The notes: generated from the letters alone by a model not told the origin. Shown: positions 1 to 10,256, counted from the first letter of the stretch. The stretch is DNA of 64,000 nucleotides from Petasospora fabianii (GCA_022641835.1 CP048715.1:496001-560000); one strand, 5' to 3'. Made by a program: numbers and translations.

Positions 1-258
1 AAGAAGAAGTCTGATATTATCAATGACGATAATGACAAATCTGAGAAGGATAAGGCTGAGGAGATTTCTAAGTTGATGAGAAAGCTAACAAAGAAGCAGA
101 AGACCAAGCCAAAGGTCACTTACGTCTTTGCCAAGGGTGCCAACAGAGGTCTAAGTGGTAGACCAAAGGGTATCAAGGGTAAGTATAGAATGGTTGATGG
201 TGTCATGAAGAATGAGCGCAGAGCCATTCGTCGTATCGCCAAGAAGCACAAGAAGTGA
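1..258 (+). CDS. SPB1: Spb1 rRNA 2'-O-methyltransferase, C-terminal end (partial)
   Basis: Only the last 85 codons are in the window; the frame is open from base 1 and ends at a TGA at 256-258. The visible part is a Lys/Arg-rich tail containing GRPKGIKGKYRMVDGVMKNE and ending RRAIRRIAKKHKK. This is the highly conserved end of the Spb1 C-terminal domain. In the family, Spb1 is a nucleolar AdoMet-dependent methyltransferase of the FtsJ/RrmJ type. It modifies the 25S rRNA A-loop and is needed for 60S subunit maturation. The catalytic domain lies outside the window and cannot be judged. The gene is convergent with the next one, with 187 bases between stop codons. Confidence 0.9.
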   Translation, partial: KKKSDIINDDNDKSEKDKAEEISKLMRKLTKKQKTKPKVTYVFAKGANRGLSGRPKGIKGKYRMVDGVMKNERRAIRRIAKKHKK

Positions 259-445
259 TGATGACGTTTATGTTCAGAGATCCGGTTTCATTTTGATGCA
301 TGACATACATAATTTCCTTGGTGTTTTTGGGTTTTGTTTGATTTAGTACTAGCATACACGTTTCTTTTGTTGCGTATGTAAAGCTTGATAGAGTTTTTAT
401 CATTCAAGTGTCATTGTAAATTCATAAATATATCACGTCAAGCAA

Positions 446-2350
446 TTAGTTAGCATTACGTCTTCCCCTATTCCCGCCTCTTCCAAACCCACGAGATCTT
501 CCATTACCGCTTGACCCACCCTTTGCAATTTTCACACCGGCGATCCTTCCTTCCAGCTCTTTTATGTCAACGTTCACGATATGGCATCTCATCTTTATCT
601 GTGCCTCATCCGTGTCATTCTCATCCGCCGCCGTTATGGAAGGGAAAGAAACACGCACTTCAACTGTGTCTCTATGCTTCGATGTGACGAGTTTTGGCTG
701 AAGCTCGCGGATGAACATGAAGTTGTTATTGCCTCTCTTGTAGAAAGTGGATGCAAACCCTTCAGGGTGCGAAACTTGTTCATAGGATGTAGATCGACGG
801 CTGTATGGTTGATGTGTTTGATCAGATAATGTGAATGTTGGTGGGAGAGAGACCGGAATCATGGGTACATCAGTGCGAAACGAATCTGGGAATACGTCAC
901 GATCAAGTGGCTGTGATGATGGTTCAAAGGTAACCGGTAGATATTGGTCATTCATCACTGGTGTGTCATGAAATGGTGCTTGGGGAGAACTCGGTGGGTA
1001 TTGGGGTTGGGGCTGATACTGCTGTTCGTGAAAAAGTTGCCTCCCCTGAAAGGCGTACTCATCATGAATACCTGGAGGAGCAGCAAAATGCTCGATAGGG
1101 ATTTGCTGTGGATGGTGATGATGGTGATGAAGTGGTTGTTGTGCTGTTTGTTGTTGCATTTGTTGAAAGAGATTGAACTGTGGGGGAGCCATCCGGAACG
1201 GTGCGGATGATCTCTCCACGACAGATGGCTGACGAGGAAAATGATCAAACGATGGATTCTGCTCCACGATTGGTGATGGGAAAAAACGTGAAGTACGTGA
1301 ACCACTTCTGCTCTGTGATTGGGATTGAGGTTGTGCTTGTCCCTGTTGAGTGTCCAGTTGCGTTATTGAAGTGCGGGATGATTGCATATTGAACGATTCA
1401 TTCAAGTTCAAGTTCTCAAGATCGAGATGAGCCCAGGAGGAATTGACAGCAGAATCGCTTTTTGTTGAGAGGTCTCTATCCTCTGTATTCCAAATTGTTT
1501 GTGAAGCTGCCCACTGTGAGTCTTCGTCGAGCATCTGTGCAGTGTTGAGGGTGTTAGATCTTGATTCCGACATACGAGTTGGTAAGCGATCTCCAAGAAA
1601 ACCCATCGGTGTGCGATTGACAGCGACATCAGGAAATGGTGATTCCACTGGATTGGTCAATGGGGATTGACTGAACGATTGGATCATTGGCGAGGCGACA
1701 TTCCGTCTGAAGCTTGAAATCTTGGAGTTTGGGGAGGACCATGTACGGTTCGCAGTTGGGGATAACGTGGACATAAGTTCGCTTTGCGAACGGCTTGTGG
1801 ATGTTGTTGATTGAGGCAGTGAAGAAGTGGTCTCTGTCGTTATCTGTGACTGGATATGGTTCCATTCTTCATTTCCCAACGTCGAGTTCTGTTGTGTGGG
1901 CTGATTCGGGGAAGGAAGTACCTTGGGGTCCTGAAATTTGAGGTCTGTAAGCGTGGATGTTGTGGTGGATTCTGTTGTTGGCTCTTCTATACCATCTTTG
2001 ATGGTCGTGTCTTTTGTCTCTATTACTGGTGGTACCACCTCTGTGTCTTGATCGTCTTTAAGGCTGTTGGCTCCCGTTGATAGTACCTCGACTGATGAAG
2101 TTGTTGTGCTCGGCGTGGAGGCGTTGGTTGAAGACGGTGCTGTTGTAACCGGTGGTGTAGGTGACGTTCTTTTGATCGCAGAGCCCTTACGCCTCGAGAC
2201 CAGTTTCACTTTGGACGCAGGTCCTGGAGTTGGTGAACGTGAGGTTCTGCGGAGATTTGATGTACTCTCGAGGGATTTCGAGGTTGCCTGTTGCCTGAAC
2301 AAACTGTTCACGGATTGTGACTTGAACTGCTTCTTCGGTATCTCAGCCAT
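446..2350 (-). CDS. Low-complexity protein with poly-His run and C-terminal RGG/GR tail, function unknown
   Basis: This is a 634-residue intronless ORF starting MAEIPKKQFKSQS. Most of it is Ser/Thr/Pro/Gln-rich and predicted disordered. A run of six histidines sits in a Gln-rich stretch around residue 407. The last ~100 residues look different: a more ordered segment around residues 540-610 contains FMFIRELQPKLV, then a Gly/Arg tail (RSRGFGRGGNRGRR). RGG tails usually bind RNA and are arginine-methylated, so an RNA-binding or P-body/translation role is possible, as for yeast Psp2, but that is only an analogy. I do not recognise an orthologue. The ATG at 2350 is the only sensible start, and the upstream 487 bases carry its promoter. 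Confidence 0.75.
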   Translation of the reverse strand: MAEIPKKQFKSQSVNSLFRQQATSKSLESTSNLRRTSRSPTPGPASKVKLVSRRKGSAIKRTSPTPPVTTAPSSTNASTPSTTTSSVEVLSTGANSLKDDQDTEVVPPVIETKDTTIKDGIEEPTTESTTTSTLTDLKFQDPKVLPSPNQPTQQNSTLGNEEWNHIQSQITTETTSSLPQSTTSTSRSQSELMSTLSPTANRTWSSPNSKISSFRRNVASPMIQSFSQSPLTNPVESPFPDVAVNRTPMGFLGDRLPTRMSESRSNTLNTAQMLDEDSQWAASQTIWNTEDRDLSTKSDSAVNSSWAHLDLENLNLNESFNMQSSRTSITQLDTQQGQAQPQSQSQSRSGSRTSRFFPSPIVEQNPSFDHFPRQPSVVERSSAPFRMAPPQFNLFQQMQQQTAQQPLHHHHHHPQQIPIEHFAAPPGIHDEYAFQGRQLFHEQQYQPQPQYPPSSPQAPFHDTPVMNDQYLPVTFEPSSQPLDRDVFPDSFRTDVPMIPVSLPPTFTLSDQTHQPYSRRSTSYEQVSHPEGFASTFYKRGNNNFMFIRELQPKLVTSKHRDTVEVRVSFPSITAADENDTDEAQIKMRCHIVNVDIKELEGRIAGVKIAKGGSSGNGRSRGFGRGGNRGRRNAN

Positions 2351-2837
2351 GACGACGGAGTAAATGAGCGTAGGTCCCTTGACGGGAGAGTGAGCAGAGA
2401 CTCGATAAGGTCCTGAATGGTAGAGTTAATGCCAAAAAGATCGGATTCTTGATGACATAAACGCCCCGAAGCGAGCCGACATTTTTCACGAAAATTTTGA
2501 GACAACTTACATAAGCACAGGTGGGGTCTTTTGATCCAGCTGCACTACTACCGACAAGACAATAACAAGTCACTGTATATGCTCAAGAAGCAGAGTATAA
2601 TCCTTTCTGTTCATCCGAAGTTTAAGTGTCTCATGTATACTCATATAAATCTTCTACGTCAAATGCTCGAAGTGTACGTTTTATGTTTATTGACAGTCGC
2701 TTTCCCCGCGATTAAGGATGAAAGGGAAGCGGAGCCAAGCATCGAGAGGCGGAATAACTCTATAGCTCCAAGTAGTATCAAAATCAGCGTAATGGTAGCA
2801 TTGGACTGTCAGTAGCAGCCTGTCACTGGCACAAAAA
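2351..2837. other. Intergenic region between the RGG protein promoter and the dehydrogenase 3' end
   Basis: These 487 bases hold the promoter and leader of the minus-strand RGG protein and the 3' UTR of the minus-strand dehydrogenase. I see no supported gene, repeat or RNA here. Confidence 0.5.
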
Positions 2838-3632
2838 TCATCTGTACGCCTTGTCACTCATCGTGGCTTGACGCGTAGGCAAGATCACAATGTCACTAAC
2901 AGCACAGTTTGTGCGTCTGCTTGTGACGTACACAATCAGATCAGAGACATCAGTTGGTGCTAAGGGCTCATAGTCCTTGTACACGCTGTCAGCCTTGGTA
3001 GTATCACCATCGAAGCGAGTAAGACTGAAGTTGGTGTTGACTAGACCTGGTTCAATGAGGATCACTCTGATGTCAAAGTTGACTAGCTCTTTACGCAGAG
3101 CCGTGTTGAAGGCCTTTACTGCAGCCTTGGAGGAGCAGTAGGCTGCTCCACCAGGGTAAGGGTCTTCACCAGCAAGAGATCCAATGTTCACAATTGTACC
3201 CTTGTTGTTCTTCTTGAAGATTGGGACAACCAACTGACACATGGTCATCAATCCGAGAATGTTGGTGTTGAACATTAGATTGATGTCATTCTGCTTGATG
3301 GAACCAACCCTGTCAAGACCCCTGGCAAGTCCAGCAGAGTTGACACAGAAGTCAAGATTATCAATGAGTGGAGCAGGGATTTTCTCAAAGAACTCGTCAA
3401 TCTTTTCACGACTTGAAAGATCACCAAAGGTCACGTAAATGTCATCGTCCTTCATATCTGGATACAGAGAAAGGTATTCATTCTTCAATCTTTCAAGCTC
3501 CTTGATGTTGAGATCAACGAGAATGAACTTCATGGACCCATTTGAGGCCTTGAGGTAGTCCTTTGTAGTGTTGAGCCCCACGCCAGAGGCAGCACCGGTG
3601 ATGAGTGCGATCTTATTCTCCAGGTTGTTCAT
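2838..3632 (-). CDS. Short-chain dehydrogenase/reductase, YMR226C (Ydf1)-like
   Basis: This is a 264-residue classical SDR. The Rossmann nucleotide motif TGAASGVG is at residues 12-19, NSAG at 98-101, and the catalytic Ser152, Tyr165 and Lys169 appear in GSLAG and YCSSK. Length and motifs fit the Ydf1 group (S. cerevisiae YMR226C), NADP-dependent enzymes that oxidise serine and other 3-hydroxy acids; the exact substrate cannot be read from sequence. The frame continues 14 codons upstream only through a TTG. The first ATG at 3632 lies 79 bases downstream of a perfect TATATAAA, so I start there. It is divergently transcribed from ALE1. AGGGG stress-response-type elements lie upstream at about 3778-3790, so stress induction is plausible. 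Confidence 0.88.
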   Translation of the reverse strand: MNNLENKIALITGAASGVGLNTTKDYLKASNGSMKFILVDLNIKELERLKNEYLSLYPDMKDDDIYVTFGDLSSREKIDEFFEKIPAPLIDNLDFCVNSAGLARGLDRVGSIKQNDINLMFNTNILGLMTMCQLVVPIFKKNNKGTIVNIGSLAGEDPYPGGAAYCSSKAAVKAFNTALRKELVNFDIRVILIEPGLVNTNFSLTRFDGDTTKADSVYKDYEPLAPTDVSDLIVYVTSRRTNCAVSDIVILPTRQATMSDKAYR

Positions 3633-3710
3633 GGTAATGGTTCGTGTAAAAGAGATCGGTAATTCACTAATCAAAGGTGAGACCGTTCAAGAATTCAATG
3701 GCACACCAGC

Positions 3711-3718
3711 TTTATATA
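3711..3718 (-). promoter_or_regulatory. TATA box of the dehydrogenase gene
   Basis: A perfect TATATAAA on the minus strand, 79 bases upstream of the chosen ATG. A second TATATAA on the plus strand at 3836-3842 points toward ALE1 but lies 343 bases from its start codon, so its role is unclear. Confidence 0.5.
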
Positions 3719-4184
3719 GAGGTCTTTCGTCTATTTTCCCCACACATGTTCACTCCACATTGAGCCCTGATCATGGTAGGGGTGAGGGGTATAACCCTTG
3801 TGGTGCGTGGCCTTCCAGGATCGGACATAAACCATTATATAAGCATTTCCATTGCTGATAATTGCCTCTCCTCTCAACAACAAATGATAAACAACTCTTA
3901 AAGGTGTCAGCCCCCAATTTCTGCCGGCACCCCGATGCAGGATCCGGTCACTATCCTGCGTTGTTTCCCGTTTCGAACCGAGAGTCAAAAGTGTGGAGTA
4001 CGAGTGCGTGGCCCTTACCATTTCCACCCCAATCCCCCAAGAAAAACATCCATACACCAAAAGTCCTGCTAGATCATGGCATCATCGGATTTATCCCGAC
4101 CAGCTTCTTGCCGTGTTGAGCGGTTGCGAGAAGCACAACGATTTGGACTTGGACAGGTTGTTTGCGAGATCAAGACAACAAACG

Positions 4185-5939
4185 ATGATCTCATTCGTTG
4201 ACAACACTATTGCCGGCTGGTCCGAGTCGTCGGGCTTAGACGAGGCCTCGTTGAAACTCGCAATCTGCCTGCTTGCGTCTTTCCCATTAAACGTTGTGTT
4301 GAAGCGTCTTCCTGATGATAACATCACTTTGAAGAACGTTTACATCATCGCAGTATCATCTGTCTACTTGTTTGTCATTTGTGACCTATTCTCGGGCTTC
4401 CGCACTCTCTTCATCAGCACAATGTTTACCTACCTCATCACCACCTACCTCAAATCGGACTTCATGCCATACATCAATTTTGTCTTCGTGATGGGCCATT
4501 TGGCTATGAACCACCTCAATGCTCAATTCTTTACTGAGGCAGACTTCTCCAAGATTGATATCACTGGTGCTCAGATGGTGCTCTGTATGAAGCTTACTGG
4601 CTACGCATGGAACGTTTACGATGGAAGAAGACCAGCGGAAGAGCTCTCTCAGTTCCAGAGAGATAAGGCAATTTACAAAACCCCTTCGTTTTTGAGTTTC
4701 ATTTCTTACGCATTCTTCTATCCATCACTCCTCACTGGTCCATCATTTGACTTTAGAGATTACGAATCATGGCTCAACTCTGAGATGTTTTCAGACTTGC
4801 CTGTGAGTAAGAAACCTGGTAAGCGCAGAAAGAGAAACATCCCAAGATCTGGAAGAGTCACTTTCTATCGGGTCATTCAAGGTATCGCTTGGTTGGTGGT
4901 CTGGCAAAAGTCTGGTGACTATGTTCAACTATCACACATCTTCACAAAGGAGTTTGCTGCCAAGAACTTTTTATTCAAGCTTGCATACTTTTACTTCCTA
5001 TGCTTCAGTCACAAGTTGAAATACTATGCTGCTTGGACAATCTCTGAGGCTTCATGCATCCTATGTGGTCTTGGATATAACGGATATGACCCGGAGACCA
5101 AGACCATCCGTTGGGATAGAGTCCAGAATATTGACATCTATGGTGTCGAATCTGCCCAGAACATTCACGTTGTGCTTTCATCATGGAATCAAAACACCAA
5201 TAAGTGGCTCAAGAACTATGTCTATTTAAGAACTGTGAAGAAGGGTAAGAAACCTGGATTCAGATCCACAATGGCCACTTTCTTGACTTCTGCCTTTTGG
5301 CACGGAACGAGACCAGGTTACTACTTGTCATTTGCCACTGGTGCATTTGCCCAAACTTGTAACAGATTCTACAGACGTAACTTCAGACCAATCTTCATGA
5401 AAGCAGACGGTATCACACCTCTTCCATCCAAGATTGTTTATGATGTCATCTGCTTTATCGTGACGCAGTGTACTCTGGCATATTTGGTTCAACCATTTGT
5501 GATTCTTGACTTTAAACAATCTCTCCGTGCCTGGGGCGTTATGAACTACTACGTTCACATAGGTATGGCGATTACACTGTTTGCCTTCCAGGGCCCATTC
5601 AGCAAACAGTTGGTTGGATTCATTAAGCAGTTCCATCCTGTTAAACCTGCTCAGAAGGAGAGTATTGTTGATATTATCAAGGAGAAGAACGATTACGAGG
5701 AGAGTGAAGATGTTCATTTGGGTATCCCTGAGCCTACATTCGATCATATTCAAGTTGAACAGTTCACCCAGGAGTTAAATGACATTACTGCAGAGTTTAA
5801 AAAGTGGCAGGATGAGAAAGGTCCAGAGATTGAGGGTCAGAAGCTGAGGGAGGCTTATGAGAGACTCAGTAGGGACCTTGAAGATGTGAAGAAGAAGTCA
5901 CAGCCCAGAAGGATGTCTACAACCAAGAAGGAGCAATGA
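4185..5939 (+). CDS. ALE1: Lysophospholipid acyltransferase Ale1 (MBOAT family)
   Basis: This is a 584-residue polytopic membrane protein. Blocks such as SGFRTLFISTMFTYLI, LLTGPSFDF, WTISEASCILCGLGYNGYD and SAFWHGTRPGYY match yeast Ale1 (YOR175C) closely. His373 in FWHGTRPGYY is the conserved MBOAT active-site histidine (S. cerevisiae H382), and an upstream Asn sits in SSWNQNTNKWL. The enzyme transfers acyl chains from acyl-CoA to lysophospholipids in the ER (Lands cycle). The C-terminal ~100 residues are hydrophilic, charged and probably cytosolic. The frame is open 64 codons further upstream but only from GTG; the ATG at 4185 (MISFVDNT) aligns with the yeast start. It is convergent with MED4, the same arrangement as in S. 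cerevisiae. Confidence 0.95.
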   Translation: MISFVDNTIAGWSESSGLDEASLKLAICLLASFPLNVVLKRLPDDNITLKNVYIIAVSSVYLFVICDLFSGFRTLFISTMFTYLITTYLKSDFMPYINFVFVMGHLAMNHLNAQFFTEADFSKIDITGAQMVLCMKLTGYAWNVYDGRRPAEELSQFQRDKAIYKTPSFLSFISYAFFYPSLLTGPSFDFRDYESWLNSEMFSDLPVSKKPGKRRKRNIPRSGRVTFYRVIQGIAWLVVWQKSGDYVQLSHIFTKEFAAKNFLFKLAYFYFLCFSHKLKYYAAWTISEASCILCGLGYNGYDPETKTIRWDRVQNIDIYGVESAQNIHVVLSSWNQNTNKWLKNYVYLRTVKKGKKPGFRSTMATFLTSAFWHGTRPGYYLSFATGAFAQTCNRFYRRNFRPIFMKADGITPLPSKIVYDVICFIVTQCTLAYLVQPFVILDFKQSLRAWGVMNYYVHIGMAITLFAFQGPFSKQLVGFIKQFHPVKPAQKESIVDIIKEKNDYEESEDVHLGIPEPTFDHIQVEQFTQELNDITAEFKKWQDEKGPEIEGQKLREAYERLSRDLEDVKKKSQPRRMSTTKKEQ

Positions 5940-6036
5940 TGTTGTACGTCCGATTACTACGATCAATATTCGTTTTGAACATAACAACATGCATAAACCA
6001 CTCTTTCAAATAGCTTCAGCCCTTTGTAGAAGTTGA

Positions 6037-6849
6037 TCACTCGGCATCCGGATCAAACAAGTCAAGATCAAGATCCTCATCTTCATCGGCATCGACATTA
6101 TCTCCATAACTACCACCAAACGAGCCTTTTCGTTCGCCTGGACCAACACTGTTGTCCTTATGTTCCTTTAGTTCCTCATCGGAGAATAAAGCATCCTTAT
6201 CCTTATCATCTCCCGTTGGATTCTCACCGAGCAATTTCTCCTTATTGAGCGATGCAATGGCAAGCATACCCCTTCTCAGCATATCTTCGGCCGGCCAGAT
6301 GAAATTATTAGGTCCAATTGTGCCCGAGTCGAATGTTGGTGGCGCCGTTGTGAATTTTGCAAGCTTCATAGCGTATGCTAACAATTCGTCTGCTTTGATC
6401 TTGGTCTCATTCATGCGTTTTTCCTCCTCTAAGGTTCTATCAAGTCGTGGCAGTGTGTTTAGTTTTCGACGGCATTCACTTAGTCCAAAGAGTATCTCCT
6501 TGCAGTTCGTATCGACACGAGAGGAGTGTGTCTCGAGTGAGTTGATGTCGAGACCTGAGCGTTGATGGGCAATGATATCCTCCAGTGAGCTTTGGAGTTG
6601 AGCATTGATCTCCACAAGGCGTTCCGCATCTGTAGTGCTTGGAGAAAATTTGGATATTGACGTAAGGAGAGAGTTGAGCGATTGCTCAAATAAGTTGAGG
6701 TTCTTGGAGATGGGAAGTTGGGCGACCCGCTTGTCATGCGTTGAGGAGGCAATGTCGGGCGTGCCTAGACGAGAGGAGAGGTTTGCGCTAGACACGACAC
6801 GTGCGATATTAGTGGATCGTGTTGCGTTCGGTACTGGGCTGTTAGCCAT
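6037..6849 (-). CDS. MED4: Mediator complex subunit 4
   Basis: This is a 270-residue nuclear protein of the Mediator middle module, which bridges activators and RNA polymerase II. The N-terminal half is predicted helical and coiled-coil (residues ~45-150). The family signature follows around residues 160-200: AYAMKLAKFTTAPPTF, then NNFIWPAEDMLRRGML, the Med4 WP-E--RRG-L motif. The tail is strongly acidic (DADEDEDLDLDLFDPD), typical for fungal Med4. The start ATG at 6849 is clear. The position 98 bases from convergent ALE1 reproduces YOR174W-YOR175C in S. cerevisiae and supports the call. Confidence 0.92.
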   Translation of the reverse strand: MANSPVPNATRSTNIARVVSSANLSSRLGTPDIASSTHDKRVAQLPISKNLNLFEQSLNSLLTSISKFSPSTTDAERLVEINAQLQSSLEDIIAHQRSGLDINSLETHSSRVDTNCKEILFGLSECRRKLNTLPRLDRTLEEEKRMNETKIKADELLAYAMKLAKFTTAPPTFDSGTIGPNNFIWPAEDMLRRGMLAIASLNKEKLLGENPTGDDKDKDALFSDEELKEHKDNSVGPGERKGSFGGSYGDNVDADEDEDLDLDLFDPDAE

Positions 6850-7063
6850 GGCTGTTGTGAGTCGTGGTTTCCTTCCAGGGCAATTTCCTGTGTGGATTGA
6901 AGGCCAAGTCTGGTGTGTTTAGTTGTTGATGTAATCAGAGATTATATGCATTTCGCGGAGGGCGACCGATATCAAGCTCTCTCGAGATGAGCTAGGGAAC
7001 TAACGCGCCAAGTACTGTAAGGTAAGGGATGAAAGTTTGCCTAATTACATGTATATAAAGTTA

Positions 7064-8152
7064 TTACAAGTGTTCTTCCTCTGTGGAACCGGGGCAGTTC
7101 TGGAATAGGTCGTCTTGTCCATCATACCTTGTTCCACAGTAGAAGCAGTAGTCGTACTCGGACCTCAGATGCAAGTTGAGCCTCTCAATTCTCTTTTCAA
7201 TCGGCTGTTCTTCGAAAAGCTCTAGCTCTTCATCAACATTCTCTTCGATCTCCTCAGAATCTTGCTCCTTTGCTCCATCAGAGGTGCCGATTTCACTGAC
7301 ATGATCATCTCCACCTTCCAGCTTCTTCTCCTCTCTTTTCCTTCTGATGGCCTCCTGTACATCCCTAACATAACCTCTCCACATCACATTTAAGTCTCTC
7401 AAGTCTACTTTCTCAACATCGACAACGTCTCTATCCTCGAATTCAAAGCAGTACTTCTGCATCTTTCTTAACACTCTCTCCAACATCCCTCTCTTTGTTT
7501 CATCCTGTTGTCTCTTTTTGAATTCTGCTTCATCAGCCATCGAAACACCTTCTTTATGATCCTGTTCTTTATCTTCCGAAACCTTTACCCCCATGGTTTT
7601 AGATCTCGGAACGACAATGATTGGCTCCTTGAGCGCCGTGGAGCTTTGGGAGTCAACTCCGAGTGTATCACCAACTTTGAACCCCATCTTTTGCATTATT
7701 TTGAGACCTTTGGAGGTACGCAGCGGCTCATTAGGTATGCTCTTCATCACATTGGATGTGACATGGGTAGATGAATCGTCGATTTGACCGAAGAGGGGGG
7801 TCTTCATTCTTGTGAAAGTGGATATTTGATGATCTTGCGGTGTGGGCTTCTCAGGCGAGTTGGAATGCGAGGAGAGCCGTTGTGGGCCCGTTGCTTCATC
7901 TTCCTGGATCGTCATGGTGAGGTAGTCATCCGTGGCAGGGCCACCGAGTGTTGGTTTTGGAGTAGCGTCTTCCTCAGGATGTGGTGAATCTGTCGGTGAT
8001 GATGTCGATGACTTGGGTTGTGGGGTCGGCTTGAAGATAGGCTTTGGTACTCTCTGTCGTTTAATGATGGGTAGTGCGGGTGCCTCTAGCGTGTCATCAT
8101 CGGAGTCTTCAAATCCGAGCAGAGACCTCTTGGTGGGCATTTGTGAGGGCAT
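7064..8152 (-). CDS. CMG1: G-patch / DUF4187 protein, Cmg1 (GPATCH11)-like
   Basis: This is a 362-residue protein. The N-terminal ~110 residues are Pro/Ser-rich and disordered. A G-patch around residues 145-175 (TSKGLKIMQKMGFKVGDTLG) follows, then a charged, acidic central part. A C-terminal DUF4187-type module carries LHLRSEYDYCFYCGTRYDG and ends near an NCPGSTEEEH. The Cys-x2-Cys pair in YCFYCG is the conserved element of this family. G-patch proteins generally activate DEAH-box helicases in splicing or RNA turnover; the partner here is not evident. It lies directly downstream of DCS1 in the same orientation, exactly as YLR271W follows YLR270W in S. cerevisiae. A second in-frame ATG four codons downstream could also be the start. 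Confidence 0.88.
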   Translation of the reverse strand: MPSQMPTKRSLLGFEDSDDDTLEAPALPIIKRQRVPKPIFKPTPQPKSSTSSPTDSPHPEEDATPKPTLGGPATDDYLTMTIQEDEATGPQRLSSHSNSPEKPTPQDHQISTFTRMKTPLFGQIDDSSTHVTSNVMKSIPNEPLRTSKGLKIMQKMGFKVGDTLGVDSQSSTALKEPIIVVPRSKTMGVKVSEDKEQDHKEGVSMADEAEFKKRQQDETKRGMLERVLRKMQKYCFEFEDRDVVDVEKVDLRDLNVMWRGYVRDVQEAIRRKREEKKLEGGDDHVSEIGTSDGAKEQDSEEIEENVDEELELFEEQPIEKRIERLNLHLRSEYDYCFYCGTRYDGQDDLFQNCPGSTEEEHL

Positions 8153-8338
8153 TTTTTAGAATACTTGGGCGGTTGAGCTGTGTGTCGATACTCTCATACT
8201 GAAGGTTTGTTGTCTCCGCAATTTTCGAAATGAGTGATGGCGATGCCCCAAACCTCTCGCGATAGTGGTCTTACGGGTGCTTGCGAAGGCGTTTCTCTAC
8301 ACCACATACATTTCCTAATCTATGAAGACATGCATTCA

Positions 8339-9241
8339 TTAGATATGATCCTTGAGGATCATCCATAGCTTGTGGTTTTCACCCAAAGTGTAAGTCATTG
8401 TCTTCTTCTTGAACCCTTCTTCACCTAACCACTGCAACTGATCGATCACTTCTTCCAACAAGATTGCCTTACCAGCACCGATACCATCTCCTAGCCCCGG
8501 ATGACTAACTATGACACAATGGATGTGAAGATGGTAATAGCTTGGATGATAGTGCACAAACAATCTCAACTGATCAGGCTTGATGTCCTGATACTTCTCC
8601 ACGACAACTGTTCTAATCTTCAGTGCCATTGCTTTCAACCATTCAGCATGACCAATGTTAAGATCTCTCACGGATTTGATTTGTGTGCCCCTGTTTACAA
8701 TAGCAGTTAGGTACAGCTGATCCACATTGATACCATCCCACTTCATATCCGGTACAAGGACAAATCCATCCTCGGCTTCATCACGATAAACAACCCTCTC
8801 AGCCTCTGCACCCTCAAACAAAATGTTACGCACCCATTGCAAGCGGTCACCAATCTGTGTCTCGATGAAAGGAACAACATACTTCTGATACATCTCAGGA
8901 GTCTCACTGACAACGTGATACTCTTGGTGCGAGTACTTGTTGATATGTGTCTCTGTAGCGGGATAGATGATGTTGATCTTAACGTCAGCATTGTCAGGAA
9001 GTGTAGAAGCGGTGGTGCCCAATCCCCATTGATAAATATCATTGCTTCCAGTGTTGATAATGTCTTGAATCGTGGCTGATGTCAGCGTGGAGATGGCATC
9101 GAGGTTGTAGTGTGCTCTCTCGAGACGGATGATGGCTGGTTGGGAATCGATGGACCCGAGCAATGCAATGTGTTTTGTCTGGGTGTTCGACTCTAGGAGC
9201 CTCTCAAAGGTGAAGCTCTTGACCAGATGCTCAAGTGACAT
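8339..9241 (-). CDS. DCS1: Scavenger m7GpppX decapping pyrophosphatase (DcpS/Dcs1)
   Basis: This is a 300-residue HIT-superfamily enzyme. The histidine triad is in HPSYYHLHIHCV (His237, 239, 241), with the family's SVRDLN and GHAEWL segments before it. The N-terminal FTFERLLESNTQTKHIALLG matches the DcpS swapped domain. The enzyme hydrolyses the capped dinucleotide left after 3'-5' mRNA decay and activates Xrn1 in yeast. In-frame ATGs exist at 9325 and 9241. A TATAAAA at 9304-9310 lies between them, so transcripts should begin downstream of 9304 and the start at 9241 (MSLEHLVK) fits yeast Dcs1 better. It is in tandem with CMG1, 186 bases apart. Confidence 0.94.
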   Translation of the reverse strand: MSLEHLVKSFTFERLLESNTQTKHIALLGSIDSQPAIIRLERAHYNLDAISTLTSATIQDIINTGSNDIYQWGLGTTASTLPDNADVKINIIYPATETHINKYSHQEYHVVSETPEMYQKYVVPFIETQIGDRLQWVRNILFEGAEAERVVYRDEAEDGFVLVPDMKWDGINVDQLYLTAIVNRGTQIKSVRDLNIGHAEWLKAMALKIRTVVVEKYQDIKPDQLRLFVHYHPSYYHLHIHCVIVSHPGLGDGIGAGKAILLEEVIDQLQWLGEEGFKKKTMTYTLGENHKLWMILKDHI

Positions 9242-9303
9242 CGTGAATTGATGAGTTTTGCTCCATGGCTGATTGAGGTTAAAGCTGATGCTAGGATGTT
9301 CCG

Positions 9304-9310
9304 TTTTATA
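9304..9310 (-). promoter_or_regulatory. TATA box of DCS1
   Basis: TATAAAA on the minus strand, 63 bases upstream of the ATG at 9241. Its position argues against the longer in-frame start at 9325. Confidence 0.5.
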
Positions 9311-10256
9311 CGTTTGTTTCGCCATCGCGCAACAATGAACACTCACTCGCGATGAACTACATTAGACCCTCACTTATTCGTTCTCAAAACTGGGGTTTAT
9401 CATCTTGTTGATTATGACAGTGCGATGATGTCCCCAGTGTCGTGGAAAAACAAGATAGGTAATGCGATACTTGTATGGTGAGTTTTCGAACAAATCTTAG
9501 CGCTGACCAGACACGTTGGTCCTTTTTACCAGTTATCCCCTAATCAACTCAATAGTGACAACGACCTTAGGCCAAAATTAATAGGCTCTCTTGAATTGAG
9601 GTGAAAACGTGTAACTTAGCTTGAACTGCCTTCATCAAAATAATTTGGAGTTAACCAAAGGAAGCTATGGAGCACCATATGATTGGAAAGACAAGGCTTT
9701 AAGGGGCATTAGCTAGCCTATCGAAAGACACAGGTGACTTGTACGTAACAAGGATCATCTGAGGATCATCAAAAGGTCTCAGCTGGTATTGCTAATCCTT
9801 AGAATCCTTAGAAGCACAAGCCAAAGAAGTGTATAGTCTATAGCCCTTCAGCTGTTTTCCGAATATGGAAAATTGTGCGGCCTCGACCGGGATTTCCTTT
9901 TATTTCTTTTCCACCCTGTTTGAAATGCAGCACCTGGGAGGAGGCATATTGCCCACCGCAGAGCGTCACATATGCTCGTGCACATCTCCCTGTCGACGTG
10001 AGGTTGCACCAGTGACATGCGGGTCTACTAAGTACCGGCCAACGTACATGTTGCGAGTCAAGGGCTTGCACAGCCTGCACAACGTGATCAGTGGACAGAA
10101 CCTGGAACGAACACATCACTTATCGAGCGAATAGCATTTCTCTAGTAGGAGGAGAGCTTGTGTGCCGATCAGCTCCAAGACAATCGCACAAAGTATGCTT
10201 GAATAACTGAACTAGGTCATGCTGAGATTAAAGTCCCCCGACTATAGCCAACACGT

